In this document: positions 34,089 through 42,805 of the stretch, piece after piece
Position numbering within the stretch: the first letter of the stretch is position 1
Layout: every line of letters starts with the position of its first letter
NCBI GenBank assembly: GCA_026169535.1
Contig: JAPFCU010000071.1
Span: forward strand, 62,001-126,000
DNA length: 64,000 nucleotides
From: Blautia sp.
GTDB lineage: Bacteria > Bacillota > Clostridia > Lachnospirales > Lachnospiraceae
Reading direction: 5' to 3'
Notes under the pieces: generated by a model
The model's input: the letters and a program-made list of their open reading frames with translations, nothing else
The model's database searches: none
Told to the model about the DNA's origin: nothing
Translations under genes and position numbers: made by a program

Positions 34089-35595
34089 ATCTTCCTCCGT
34101 ATCCTGTCACTTCAGAAACTGCCGGGAGCAAATCTCCTGCTTTCATCCCGTATTCTCCTTTTGTTTTGGCAGCCAGATCTCCTGCTCTTCCATGGATATA
34201 AACACCAAGGGCAGCTGTTTTGTCCGGTTGGGACAGATTGTTTTCCCGTTCTGCGCAGAACATTCCTGCCAGTACACCTGTAAGTACATCTCCGCTTCCT
34301 GCTGCAGCCATCCCTGGGTTTCCTGAAAGGTTCAGCCATACAGCACCGTCAGGAGAAGCCGTTACAGTACATGCATCTTTCAAAACACAGACTGCTCCGG
34401 TTTCCTCTGCCAGTTCTCTGGATGCTGATATACGATCTTTCTGGAGCTCCGTAACTGTTTTTCCGGTAAGCCGGCTCATCTCTCCCATATGTGGAGTTAA
34501 AACCGTCTGTTTCCCCAGAAACCTTCTCAATTCCGGATTATCTGCCAGAAGATTCAAACCGTCTGCATCCAGGATCATCGGCTTTTTCCTCCAGGTGTGT
34601 TCCAGGAACCACGACAGTATTTTCCGGCTTCTTTCGGACTTTCCAAGTCCTGGCCCAATGATCAGCACATCACACCAGTCCAGTGCTTTTTCCCAGTCCT
34701 TTGGCTCTTCACTGCAGTCAATGATCGCTTCTGGAAGCAGCACCTGCAACGGGATCCGGTTGTCTTTTTCTGTAAGGATTTTTACCATGCCGGCACCGGC
34801 TGCCAGAGCTGCAGCCGCACAGAAATATGCTGCTCCGCACATTCCGATACTTCCTGCAACAGCAAGCACTTTGCCAAAAGTTCCTTTGTTGCCTTCCGGA
34901 TTTCTTTTGGGCAGTTTTTTTATATCACTGTCCTCCAGTATATAACAGGGAGCCATCAGTTCCGGAGCTTCATAGATGCCGATATCTGCAGTTACCGTTT
35001 TTCCGGCAAATTTTTTGCCAGGATAAAGGCAAAGACCCGTTTTCCGGAAGGCAAAGGTCACAGTCATATCTGCCGAAAAAGCAGTTCCCATTACTTCACC
35101 TGTATCGCCGTTGATTCCGGAAGGGATATCTACTGACACCTTCCACCCGGAAGTCAGATTCATATCACGGATCAGGTCTGCATACCTTCCTTTTACAGGA
35201 CGGGCCAATCCCACCCCAAAAAGTGCATCTACTATAGTAGTATATTCCTGCCATTCCGGGTTATTCACAACAGGTACCTGATAATTTTGAGCAATGCGGT
35301 ACTGCTGTTTTGTTTCTTCTGTCATATGGGAAGGATTTCCTGCTAAAAAAATTTCCGAATGATATCCATGAAGAAACAGAATCCTTGCAACCGCAATGCC
35401 GTCCCCGCCGTTATTTCCGCTTCCGCACACACAGAGAATCTTTTCCTCTGTTTCTCCTTTTTTCAGCTTTTTTTCTATTTCTTCTGCCGTTTTTACGGCT
35501 GCCCTCTCCATAAGGACTAAAGAAGGAATCCCCATCTTTTGAATCGTATTCTGATCCAATTTTTTCATAAGACTGCAGCTTACTGCTTTTTTCAT
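34075..35595 (-). CDS. nnr: Bifunctional NAD(P)H-hydrate repair enzyme
   Basis: This 506-residue enzyme joins an N-terminal NAD(P)H-hydrate epimerase (YjeF_N; residues 1-215, with CGSGNNGGDGIAVAR and the VSVDIPSGINGDTG loop) to a C-terminal ADP/ATP-dependent dehydratase (YjeF_C ribokinase-like; KVLAVAGSIGMCGAAYFCA, LTPHMGEMSRLTG, NPGMAAAGSGDVLTGVLAG). Together they repair damaged NAD(P)H. The ATG at 35595 is favoured because GAAAGGAC lies eight bases upstream; an earlier in-frame ATG lacks a site. It lies downstream of rex, from which it is separated by a terminator and a second hairpin. Confidence 0.94.
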   Translation of the reverse strand: MKKAVSCSLMKKLDQNTIQKMGIPSLVLMERAAVKTAEEIEKKLKKGETEEKILCVCGSGNNGGDGIAVARILFLHGYHSEIFLAGNPSHMTEETKQQYRIAQNYQVPVVNNPEWQEYTTIVDALFGVGLARPVKGRYADLIRDMNLTSGWKVSVDIPSGINGDTGEVMGTAFSADMTVTFAFRKTGLCLYPGKKFAGKTVTADIGIYEAPELMAPCYILEDSDIKKLPKRNPEGNKGTFGKVLAVAGSIGMCGAAYFCAAAALAAGAGMVKILTEKDNRIPLQVLLPEAIIDCSEEPKDWEKALDWCDVLIIGPGLGKSERSRKILSWFLEHTWRKKPMILDADGLNLLADNPELRRFLGKQTVLTPHMGEMSRLTGKTVTELQKDRISASRELAEETGAVCVLKDACTVTASPDGAVWLNLSGNPGMAAAGSGDVLTGVLAGMFCAERENNLSQPDKTAALGVYIHGRAGDLAAKTKGEYGMKAGDLLPAVSEVTGYGGRYEKI

Positions 35596-35620
35596 GCTTC
35601 TGTCCTTTCTATACACAGCA

Positions 35621-35657
35621 ACAGGCTGTCACGCCTGGAAATAGGGTGACAGCCTGT
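35621..35657 (-). other. Long hairpin in the nnr leader
   Basis: ACAGGCTGTCAC and GTGACAGCCTGT form 12 perfect pairs around a 13-base loop, directly upstream of the nnr ribosome binding site. No U-run follows, so it is either a second, atypical end of the rex transcript or a structured leader of nnr-alr-mazF. Confidence 0.5.
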
Positions 35658-35672
35658 ATTAACAAGCACTTA

Positions 35673-35695
35673 TAAAAAGGTCCTTAAACCAGGAC
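35673..35695 (-). terminator. Short terminator after rex
   Basis: GTCCT/AGGAC stem with a short loop followed on the minus strand by CTTTTTATA, a few bases past the rex stop codon. The stem is short, so termination may be partial. Confidence 0.5.
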
Positions 35696-35698
35696 ATA

Positions 35699-36346
35699 TC
35701 AGCTGTTTTCATGTTCCTGACGGTACTGACTCAGATTGTAGGAAAGTCTCATAAGACTTTCTGAAAGATGTACATTTTCCACGATCACATCATCGGGAGT
35801 CTCCAGATCAATATGTGCAAAATTCCAGATGGCCTTGATCCCGTTTTCGATAAGGATATCCGCCATATCTCCCGCTTTGTTTTTCGGAAGTGTCAGGATT
35901 GCAATTTCAATCTGATTTTCTTTCAGGAAAAAAGGAAGATCACTGATCATCTGAATTTCAATACCGCGTACTGCAATCCCCTCCAGTACCGGATTGATAT
36001 CAAAAATTCCCATGAGTTTAAATCCACGTTTCTCAAAATCTACATAATTTGCCAGAGCCTGACCCAAATTACCGGCACCGACAATGATCATGGGATGAAC
36101 CGTATCCAGACCCAGGATCTTTCCAATTTCTGTATAAAGATATTTTACATTATAGCCATAACCCTGCTGACCGAATCCACCGAAATTATTCAGATCCTGA
36201 CGGATCTGGGATGCTGTAACATGCATTTTCTTGCTGAGGTCATTGGAAGAAATTCTTTCTACATTTTCTTCCAGCAATTCTCCAAGATATCGATAATAAC
36301 GGGGCAGCCTTTTGATCACTGCTTTTGAAATTTGTTTTGCCTCCAC
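35699..36346 (-). CDS. rex: Redox-sensing transcriptional repressor Rex
   Basis: Rex represses fermentation and redox genes at low NADH/NAD ratio and leaves DNA when NADH binds. The 215-residue protein has an N-terminal winged helix (residues 1-80; SKAVIKRLPRYYRYLGEL, then MHVTASQIRQDLNNFGGFG) and a Rossmann NADH domain with VGAGNLGQALANY at about residue 90. The start is GTG with AAGGAGGG upstream. A perfect consensus promoter lies 30-60 bases upstream. The stn operon and other redox genes are natural targets, but I could not find a full Rex palindrome in this window. Confidence 0.95.
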   Translation of the reverse strand: MEAKQISKAVIKRLPRYYRYLGELLEENVERISSNDLSKKMHVTASQIRQDLNNFGGFGQQGYGYNVKYLYTEIGKILGLDTVHPMIIVGAGNLGQALANYVDFEKRGFKLMGIFDINPVLEGIAVRGIEIQMISDLPFFLKENQIEIAILTLPKNKAGDMADILIENGIKAIWNFAHIDLETPDDVIVENVHLSESLMRLSYNLSQYRQEHENS

Positions 36347-36376
36347 AAGATGACCCTCCTTCTGATTTCCTATCTA

Positions 36377-36405
36377 ATTATAACGAAATGTTATTTTAAT
36401 GTCAA
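36377..36405 (-). promoter_or_regulatory. Consensus promoter of rex
   Basis: TTGACA, a 17-base spacer and TATAAT on the minus strand, a perfect match to the housekeeping consensus. Confidence 0.85.
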
Positions 36406-36418
36406 ATAAAGTTTTTTC

Positions 36419-36449
36419 TCTTTACAAAAATTTTTTGGTCTTTACAAAA
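36419..36449. repeat. Direct repeats between rex and the ABC-F gene
   Basis: TCTTTACAAAA occurs twice (36419-36429 and 36439-36449) with a centre-to-centre distance of 20 bases, two helical turns. The second copy overlaps the -35 of the ABC-F gene, so a regulator binding both copies would control that gene and perhaps rex. Confidence 0.6.
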
Positions 36450-36470
36450 TCATTGTAATAGCTTTATAAT
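36441..36470 (+). promoter_or_regulatory. Promoter of the ABC-F gene
   Basis: TTTACA, an 18-base spacer and TATAAT, 48 bases upstream of the ABC-F start codon. The -35 is part of one of two direct repeats. Confidence 0.55.
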
Positions 36471-36517
36471 CTTACCGTATGCACAAATGAAATAAGGTAA
36501 TTTCTGGAGGAATTGTA

Positions 36518-38434
36518 ATGATTTTAGCATGTCAGAGCATCTGTAAATCTTTTGGAGAAAAAGAGATTTTAAAAGATGCCTCTTTTCACATAGAAGAGCG
36601 GGAAAAAGCCGCTCTTATCGGTAATAACGGTGCAGGAAAGACCACCCTTCTCAGAATCATCATGGAAGAGATCTCTTCCGATTCCGGAAACGTAGTTCTT
36701 GCAAAAGACAAGCGTATGGGATATCTGGCACAGTATCAGGACATTCATGGTCACCGCACTATCTACGAAGAGCTTCTTACCACCAAGCAGTATATCATCG
36801 ACATGGAGGAACGAATGCGTTCCATGGAACAGGAAATGAAACATGTTCAGGGTCTGGAGCTGGAACGTCTGATGAATACCTATACCCGCCTGACCCATGA
36901 ATTTGAACTGGAAAACGGCTATGCGTACAAAAGTGAACTTATGGGTGTTCTGAAAGGACTTGGATTTTCAGAAGAGGATTTTGGGAAAGAAATCGAAACT
37001 CTTTCCGGCGGTCAGAAAACACGTGTAGCTCTGGGCAAACTGCTGATCTCCAAACCGGATATTCTGCTTTTGGATGAGCCTACCAACCATCTGGATATGG
37101 AAAGCATCGCCTGGCTGGAAACTTATCTTCTGAATTATCCCGGCGCTGTATTTATCGTTTCCCATGACCGTTATTTCCTGGACAAGGTTGTTACAAAAGT
37201 AATAGAAATCGAGGCGGGGCAGGTCACTTCTTTTCAGGGAAATTATTCAGCTTATGCAGAAAAAAAGGCACAGCTTCGTGATGCACAGTATAAGGCATAC
37301 CTTAACCAGCAGCGGGAGATCAAACACCAGGAAGCAGTAATTGTTAAACTGAAATCCTTTAACCGGGAGAAATCCATCCGCCGGGCAGAAAGCCGGGAAA
37401 AAATGCTGAATAAGATTCAGAGGCTTGATAAACCTGTAGAAATACAGACCCAGATGCGTCTGTCTCTGGAGCCCCGGGTAGTCAGCGGAAATGATGTCCT
37501 TACTGTAGAAGGTCTTTCTAAAAGTTTTCCCGGTCAGACGCTTTTCACTGATATTTCTTTCCAGATCAAGCGAGGGGAGCGCATTGCTCTGATCGGAAAC
37601 AACGGAACCGGAAAAACCACTATGCTGAAGATTCTCAACAGCATTCTCCCTGCAGATGCAGGCAGTTTTTCTCTTGGTTCCAAAGTACAGATCGGTTATT
37701 ATGACCAGGAACATCATGTACTTCATACAGAAAAAACTATTTTTCAGGAAATTTCAGATACGTATCCAACTCTCACGGAAACAGAAATCCGTAACATGCT
37801 GGCAGCATTCCTTTTTACCGGCGATGATGTGTTTAAGGAGATTTCCGCTCTTTCCGGCGGAGAAAGAGGTCGTGTATCTCTTGCCAAACTGATGCTTTCA
37901 GAAGCCAATTTCCTGATTCTGGATGAGCCTACCAACCATTTGGACATTGCATCTAAGGAAATTCTTGAAGAGGCATTAAACAGCTACACAGGCACTGTCC
38001 TTTATGTATCTCATGACCGTTATTTTATCAATCAGACCGCTACCAGGATCCTGGATCTTACAAACCAGGCTGTAGTCAATTATATTGGCGATTATGATTA
38101 TTATCTGGAGAAAAAAGAAGAGCTTACAGAAAAATATGCTCCTGTCCAGCAGGCAGCAGTTGTTTCGGAAATTCAGGAAACCGTTTCCGATAACAAGCTT
38201 ACCTGGCAGCAGCAAAAAGAGGAACAGGCCCGCAGACGTAAACAGGAAAACGAACTGAAAAAGACAGAAGCCCGTATCGAGGAACTGGAAAACAGAGATA
38301 AAGAAATCGACGACACACTGGTACTTCCCGATGTCTGTACCAATGTGGGACGTTGTGCTGAATTAAGCCGTGAAAAAGAAGCAATCCAGGCTGAACTGGA
38401 AGAATTATATGAGAAATGGGAAACCCTTGCGTAG
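36518..38434 (+). CDS. ABC-F family ATPase
   Basis: This 638-residue soluble protein has two ABC ATPase domains without membrane parts, the ABC-F layout. Walker A motifs are GNNGAGKTT (near residue 36) and GNNGTGKTT (near 368); signatures are LSGGQKTRVALGKLL and LSGGERGRVSLAKLM; both have LLDEPTNHLD-like Walker B. An arginine/lysine-rich linker lies between, and a charged coiled-coil tail of about 80 residues ends the protein (EEQARRRKQENELKK). ABC-F proteins act on the ribosome in translation or give protection from antibiotics; the YdiF/Uup-like tail suggests a housekeeping type, but resistance cannot be excluded. The start has GGAGG eight bases upstream, and a terminator overlaps the stop codon. 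Confidence 0.92.
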   Translation: MILACQSICKSFGEKEILKDASFHIEEREKAALIGNNGAGKTTLLRIIMEEISSDSGNVVLAKDKRMGYLAQYQDIHGHRTIYEELLTTKQYIIDMEERMRSMEQEMKHVQGLELERLMNTYTRLTHEFELENGYAYKSELMGVLKGLGFSEEDFGKEIETLSGGQKTRVALGKLLISKPDILLLDEPTNHLDMESIAWLETYLLNYPGAVFIVSHDRYFLDKVVTKVIEIEAGQVTSFQGNYSAYAEKKAQLRDAQYKAYLNQQREIKHQEAVIVKLKSFNREKSIRRAESREKMLNKIQRLDKPVEIQTQMRLSLEPRVVSGNDVLTVEGLSKSFPGQTLFTDISFQIKRGERIALIGNNGTGKTTMLKILNSILPADAGSFSLGSKVQIGYYDQEHHVLHTEKTIFQEISDTYPTLTETEIRNMLAAFLFTGDDVFKEISALSGGERGRVSLAKLMLSEANFLILDEPTNHLDIASKEILEEALNSYTGTVLYVSHDRYFINQTATRILDLTNQAVVNYIGDYDYYLEKKEELTEKYAPVQQAAVVSEIQETVSDNKLTWQQQKEEQARRRKQENELKKTEARIEELENRDKEIDDTLVLPDVCTNVGRCAELSREKEAIQAELEELYEKWETLA

Positions 38435-38448
38435 GGTCTCCCATTTTT
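38414..38448 (+). terminator. Terminator overlapping the ABC-F stop codon
   Basis: AAATGGGA and TCCCATTT with inner ACCCT/AGGGT pairs form a long stem with the TAG stop codon in its loop side, followed by TTAA after a run of T. The hairpin begins inside the last codons. Confidence 0.65.
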
Positions 38449-38478
38449 AAAGTTCATGTATATTTCCTGAAAGTATTT

Positions 38479-39690
38479 TTATTTCATCAGACGATTCAGA
38501 GAATCACGAACTGCAAGAATAAATTCTCTGCTGGAAAGAACCTTCGGATGTTTCAGGCTGGTGATCAACGCAAGATCCTTGGTCATCTTTCCATCTTCAA
38601 TAGTTGTAAGTGTGGCTTTTTCCAGTTTATCTGCAAATTCCATCAGTTCCTGATTTCCATCCATTTCTCCGCGTTTGCGAAGAGCACCGGTCCAGGCAAA
38701 AATAGTAGCAACTGAGTTGGTTGAAGTTTCTTTCCCTTCCATATGACGGTAGTAATGTCTCTGTACAGTTCCATGAGCTGCCTCGTACTCGTAGTAGCCC
38801 TGAGGCGAAACCAGTACGGAAGTCATCATTGCAAGGGAACCAAAAGCAGATGAGACCATATCACTCATTACGTCCCCATCATAATTCTTACATGCCCAGA
38901 TAAATCCACCCTCGGCTTTCATGACACGGGCAACAATATCATCAATAAGACTATAGAAATAAACAAGTCCCTGCTCTTCAAATTTCTCTTTAAATTCATC
39001 CTCATAAATCTTCTGGAACACTTCTTTAAATTTAGCGTCATAAGTTTTGGAAATGGTATCCTTGGCGCCAAACCATACATCCTGTCGGGTATCCAGTGCA
39101 TAATTGAAGCAGCTTCTGGCAAAGCTTTCGATGGATGCTTCCATATTATGCATTCCCATGGCAACACCGGGTGTCTTGAATTCCTGCACAAGAGCCCGCT
39201 TTTCCTCGCCGTCTTCAGAAGTATATACCAGTTCCACCTTTCCCGGTTTATCTACATAAAATTCGGTGTTTTTATAAATATCTCCATATGCATGACGAGC
39301 CAGTGTGATAGGTTTTTTCCAGTTGCGTACACAAGGTTCGATTCCCTTGACTACAATGGGGGCACGGAAAACAGTTCCATCCAGGATAGCACGAATGGTA
39401 CCGTTAGGGCTTTTGTACATTTTTTTGAGGCTGTATTCTTTCATACGGGCCTGATTTGGAGTGATGGTGGCACATTTTACCGCTACACCATATTTTTTTG
39501 TTGCCTCTGCCGCATCAATGGTCACCTGATCATCTGTTTCATTTCTGTATGCAAGCCCCAGGTCATAGTATTCTGTATTCAAGTCAATATAAGGGAGCAG
39601 CAATTCATCTTTGATCATTTTCCAAAGGATACGGGTCATCTCGTCTCCGTCCATTTCCACAAGTGGTGTGGTCATCTTGATTTTTTCCAT
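38479..39690 (-). CDS. icd: NADP-type isocitrate dehydrogenase
   Basis: This 403-residue enzyme oxidises isocitrate to 2-oxoglutarate, here probably to feed glutamate synthesis. It belongs to the homodimeric, eukaryote-like IDH subfamily rather than the E. coli type: [20 protein letters not shown] at the start, [19 protein letters not shown] with the substrate serine and arginine, [20 protein letters not shown] with the metal Asp, and [13 protein letters not shown] for the cofactor. The HGTVxRH pattern with Arg supports NADP use. It has a clear promoter upstream and is convergent with the ABC-F gene. Confidence 0.94.
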   Translation of the reverse strand: MEKIKMTTPLVEMDGDEMTRILWKMIKDELLLPYIDLNTEYYDLGLAYRNETDDQVTIDAAEATKKYGVAVKCATITPNQARMKEYSLKKMYKSPNGTIRAILDGTVFRAPIVVKGIEPCVRNWKKPITLARHAYGDIYKNTEFYVDKPGKVELVYTSEDGEEKRALVQEFKTPGVAMGMHNMEASIESFARSCFNYALDTRQDVWFGAKDTISKTYDAKFKEVFQKIYEDEFKEKFEEQGLVYFYSLIDDIVARVMKAEGGFIWACKNYDGDVMSDMVSSAFGSLAMMTSVLVSPQGYYEYEAAHGTVQRHYYRHMEGKETSTNSVATIFAWTGALRKRGEMDGNQELMEFADKLEKATLTTIEDGKMTKDLALITSLKHPKVLSSREFILAVRDSLNRLMK

Positions 39691-39751
39691 CTGTCATTCT
39701 CCTCTCAGTCCGAAATCAGTAGATACTGTTTCTGGTCACATTATGAAAAGT

Positions 39752-39780
39752 ATTGTACAAAAAAACTCCCCTTACGTCAA
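39752..39780 (-). promoter_or_regulatory. Promoter of icd
   Basis: TTGACG, a 17-base spacer and TACAAT on the minus strand. The -35 directly abuts the terminator hairpin of the protease gene. Confidence 0.7.
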
Positions 39781-39805
39781 CTTTTTTGGGATTTGCCCAA
39801 AAAAG
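39781..39805 (-). terminator. Hairpin after the S8 protease gene
   Basis: CTTTTTTGGG and CCCAAAAAAG form a perfect ten-pair stem around five bases, 17 bases after the protease stop codon. No separate U-run follows on the minus strand, so the T-rich stem itself may serve. Confidence 0.6.
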
Positions 39806-39821
39806 ATATTTTCTGATAATC

Positions 39822-40652
39822 CTACATCTCCATAAAACGTTTAAAATTGAATTTTCCCCATCCCTGCTGATTTCTTGGAAGCCCCATATCGTCTGTGCTG
39901 TCCCGCAGCATCATCTTGATCTCCACATTTGTAAGAAGAGGATCTTTTTCCATCATTCGGGCAATGGCTCCTGAAATAAATGGCGTAGACATAGACGTAC
40001 CGCTTTTGATTCCATAGCCGCCCCCTGGCAGACAGGATGTGATTCGATTTCCAGGTGCCACAAGATCCGGCTTACAGACACATTCAAAGGTAGGTCCCCG
40101 TCCGGATACACCGGCACTTCCAATAAGCATGTCGCTGGATCCTACGGTGATCACTTTTTTGCTGCTTCCGGGAGCTGTAATGCTTCCCGGCTTCGGTCCC
40201 TGATTTCCTGCCGCTGCTACGACTACAAGTCCCTGATCCCATAACTCTTCTACTCCCTGGCTCAATAGATGATGGTCACACCAGGTTCTATATATGGTAC
40301 CTACAGAAATATTTACAATACGGATACGATATTTTTGATAGTTTTTCAGGATCCATTGGAAAGCCCGCAGAACATCCTCTTTATTTCCGTTTCCCATCCT
40401 GTCCAGTACTTTTACCGCAATAATCCTGCAGCCTGGAGCCACGCCCTTATATCTGCCGCCGGAAGCACTTCCGTCACCGCAAAGGATTCCAGCTACGTGA
40501 GTACCATGTCCATTATCGTCATATGGTGTTTTTTTGTTGGAAATAAAATCGACAAACATCTGTATCCTGCCCTTGAAGTCTGGATGATCAGAGATTCCTG
40601 TATCTAGAAAACAGACCCCAATATCTTTTCCAGTATAGGTCAGCTGTTCCAT
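39822..40652 (-). CDS. S8 family (subtilisin-like) protease without prodomain
   Basis: This 276-residue serine protease has the complete subtilase triad: Asp17 in CFLDTGIS, His49 in NGHGTHVAG and Ser219 in SGTSMSTPF, with oxyanion Asn149 in AAAGNQGP. There is no signal peptide and no prodomain, so it should be an intracellular subtilisin-like protease similar to Bacillus AprX/IspA types. The protein starts immediately with the catalytic core, shorter than most relatives. It is transcribed alone, between icd and the small membrane peptide gene. Substrates are unknown. Confidence 0.92.
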   Translation of the reverse strand: MEQLTYTGKDIGVCFLDTGISDHPDFKGRIQMFVDFISNKKTPYDDNGHGTHVAGILCGDGSASGGRYKGVAPGCRIIAVKVLDRMGNGNKEDVLRAFQWILKNYQKYRIRIVNISVGTIYRTWCDHHLLSQGVEELWDQGLVVVAAAGNQGPKPGSITAPGSSKKVITVGSSDMLIGSAGVSGRGPTFECVCKPDLVAPGNRITSCLPGGGYGIKSGTSMSTPFISGAIARMMEKDPLLTNVEIKMMLRDSTDDMGLPRNQQGWGKFNFKRFMEM

Positions 40653-40706
40653 GAATATACTCCAAAAAAGAATCTTTTATACTACTATATTCCATAAAAA
40701 GAATCC

Positions 40707-40735
40707 TTGCGAATTTCACAGAAAATGTATATTAT
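40707..40735 (+). promoter_or_regulatory. Candidate promoter of the 49-residue peptide gene
   Basis: TTGCGA, a 17-base spacer and TATTAT on the plus strand, about 65 bases before the start codon. The leader contains a CCAATAA/TTATTGG hairpin near 40748-40766. Confidence 0.5.
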
Positions 40736-40800
40736 TCACAGAATTGCCAATAATGGAGTTATTGGATCTAATATAGAAAAGCACTGAAAAGGAGGTTTAT

Positions 40801-40950
40801 ATGATCTGGTTTTTATATCTGATCTTATTTTTTATTATGCAGTCTGCTGTCTTACTTTGTTGCCTGGCTGCCGGAAACGACGCTTCATCCCAAATGATTT
40901 CCGATATGGAGCAGATTGAATATATTCAGAGATGGATGAAAAAGCAATAA
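40801..40950 (+). CDS. Small membrane peptide of 49 residues
   Basis: This short gene starts MIWFLYLILFFIMQ with a single hydrophobic helix of about 24 residues, then a polar tail with DMEQIEYIQRWMKKQ that could form an amphipathic helix. It has AAAAGGAGG six bases before the ATG, one of the strongest ribosome sites in the window, its own candidate promoter, and a perfect terminator hairpin 12 bases after the stop. These signals support a real gene although I recognise no family. It may be a regulatory membrane peptide; a toxin role is possible but unsupported. Confidence 0.65.
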   Translation: MIWFLYLILFFIMQSAVLLCCLAAGNDASSQMISDMEQIEYIQRWMKKQ

Positions 40951-40962
40951 GCGTTTAATCAA

Positions 40963-40990
40963 ACATAAGCCGGATTTCTCCGGCTTATGT
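40963..40990. terminator. Bidirectional hairpin between convergent genes
   Basis: ACATAAGCCGGA and TCCGGCTTATGT form 12 perfect pairs with a four-base loop between the small peptide gene and the end of the acyltransferase-kinase fusion. Its symmetry allows it to end both transcripts. Confidence 0.75.
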
Positions 40991-40998
40991 CAATCATC

Positions 40999-42621
40999 TT
41001 ATCTGTATTTTTTCAGGATCTCATACATTTCTTCAAACTGCTCTTCCATTTCTTTTACCAGACGGAACTGCGTTCTTGCACGAACGAGATTATGTTCCGG
41101 ATAAGCAGTCTTAAAATACACATCTCCCTGAAGAAAATCTGCAAGGAAGCGCATACCGCACTCCAGTGTCATTAATCTTGCACCCCATGGAAGGCTTTCT
41201 GTTTCTTCCGGAGTCAGTACATCATTCGCCATCTCCAGGTAACCCTTTACATAAAGCTCATAAAGATGGATATCAAAATGCACCTTATCCAGATCCGGTT
41301 CATCCTCTTCCGCAGTAGAGGCTCCAAAACGGATAGAATCACCGAAATCATTGGCAGCAAGGCCAGGCATAATGGTATCCAGATCAATAATGCACAGACC
41401 TTTCCCTGTATCCCCGTCAAAAAGAATATTATTCAGCTTGGTATCGTTATGAGTTACACGCAGCGGAAGAACTCCTTTCTGAAGCTGTTCCATCAGAACG
41501 CCGCAGTCCTTTTCACGGAAAAGTACAAACTCTATTTCCGGTCGGCATAGACGGGCACGATTCTTTACATCTTTTCGAACCGCTGCCTCAAAATCATGAA
41601 ATCTTTTTACTGTGTCATGAAATTTCGGAATTGTTTCATAAAGACTTTCTGCAGGATAGTCTCCCAGCTGCATCAGGAAATGACCAAAGCTTCTGGCAGA
41701 CTGATAAAATTGTTCCGGACGTTCCACCTGCTGATAACACACAGAATTTGGCACATAATGAAGGCAGCGCCATGGCTGACCCTGATCATCCTCAAAATAG
41801 GTATCTCCGCTTTTTGTTTTAATATAAGATAAGGTTTCTCTGTCCAGATCACCGCCTTCTTTGCGGATCACATCACGGAGATATTCCGTCACTCCAAAAA
41901 TATTCTCCATTACCTGTGCCGGATTTTTAAATACATTAATATTTACACGCTGCAGTACATAAAACGGGACGTCCGTCCCATCCGGATCCGGCATATAAAC
42001 CGCATAGGTCTCATTAATATGACCCTCTCCAAAAGGCTTCACATAGCTGCACTGAGGCCCAAAACCAAAAGCATAGACCGCATCCTCAAGGCAGCGGCTG
42101 TCTGCACCCTCGATTTTTCTTCTGGTGGAAAAAATCACCTCGCCGGCCTCCACTTTTCTGCCGGATTCAATTGTGCAGTTGGCTTTTACAATACTTCCCA
42201 GGCATACATGTGCGCCAGCACACACAACTGAATCATGATCCACAACTGCTCCGCTGTTGATCAAAGCCGCACGTTCAATCCTTGTATGTGTATTTACTAC
42301 AGCTCTCTGCATAATAAAGCATCCCTGCTCGATCACAGCGCTGGGGCTTACGATTGCAGACGGATGAATAATTGCAGGAACCTCATAGCCTTCTTCAATC
42401 AGCTTATCTGTCCACTGGAGGCGTGTCCTGTTATTGCCAAATGCAGCTACTGCTACAGGATATTCCGAATGAAGAAGCATGTAATCACAGCACATACCGA
42501 TCACGTCTTCCCTTTTTGCAGCGTCATCCAGAAAAACCACCTTTTTATAGCCCAACTGCAAAGCTGTCTCCTTTACCATCTGGCCAAATCCTCCAGCCCC
42601 CAGGATCAATAAAGTTTCCAT
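40999..42621 (-). CDS. Fusion of a PglD/NeuD-like acyltransferase and N-acetylhexosamine 1-kinase
   Basis: This protein of about 540 residues has two parts. Residues 1-200 resemble PglD/NeuD sugar O/N-acyltransferases: a GAGGFGQ Rossmann start and a left-handed beta-helix (HPSAIVSPSAVIEQG, NSGAVVDHDS with the usual catalytic His). Residues 205-540 closely match Bifidobacterium NahK, which phosphorylates GlcNAc/GalNAc at C1 in lacto- and galacto-N-biose use: GEGHINETYAV, THNDTKLNNILFDG with catalytic Asp393, IDLDTIMPG and DFGDSIRFGAST. The ATG at 42621 has GAAGGAG nine bases upstream; an upstream in-frame start is unlikely. NahK proteins are normally not fused. A single polypeptide for sugar activation and acylation is inferred; no phosphorylase gene is nearby. 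Confidence 0.85.
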   Translation of the reverse strand: METLLILGAGGFGQMVKETALQLGYKKVVFLDDAAKREDVIGMCCDYMLLHSEYPVAVAAFGNNRTRLQWTDKLIEEGYEVPAIIHPSAIVSPSAVIEQGCFIMQRAVVNTHTRIERAALINSGAVVDHDSVVCAGAHVCLGSIVKANCTIESGRKVEAGEVIFSTRRKIEGADSRCLEDAVYAFGFGPQCSYVKPFGEGHINETYAVYMPDPDGTDVPFYVLQRVNINVFKNPAQVMENIFGVTEYLRDVIRKEGGDLDRETLSYIKTKSGDTYFEDDQGQPWRCLHYVPNSVCYQQVERPEQFYQSARSFGHFLMQLGDYPAESLYETIPKFHDTVKRFHDFEAAVRKDVKNRARLCRPEIEFVLFREKDCGVLMEQLQKGVLPLRVTHNDTKLNNILFDGDTGKGLCIIDLDTIMPGLAANDFGDSIRFGASTAEEDEPDLDKVHFDIHLYELYVKGYLEMANDVLTPEETESLPWGARLMTLECGMRFLADFLQGDVYFKTAYPEHNLVRARTQFRLVKEMEEQFEEMYEILKKYR

Positions 42622-42805
42622 ATCTGTCTCCTTCTTCTCATTTGCATTTTCACAGGCTCGCAGCCTCAGGAGTATATCAAATTTTGTCAAAATATCTGCA
42701 GCCTATACATGATATGATTGTAACAGAATACAACAAAAAAAGACAGAGGTTTTTGTAAGGAGTTTTTATCTATATGATCTGTCAATAGACCGTAACTGTA
42801 TCTGT

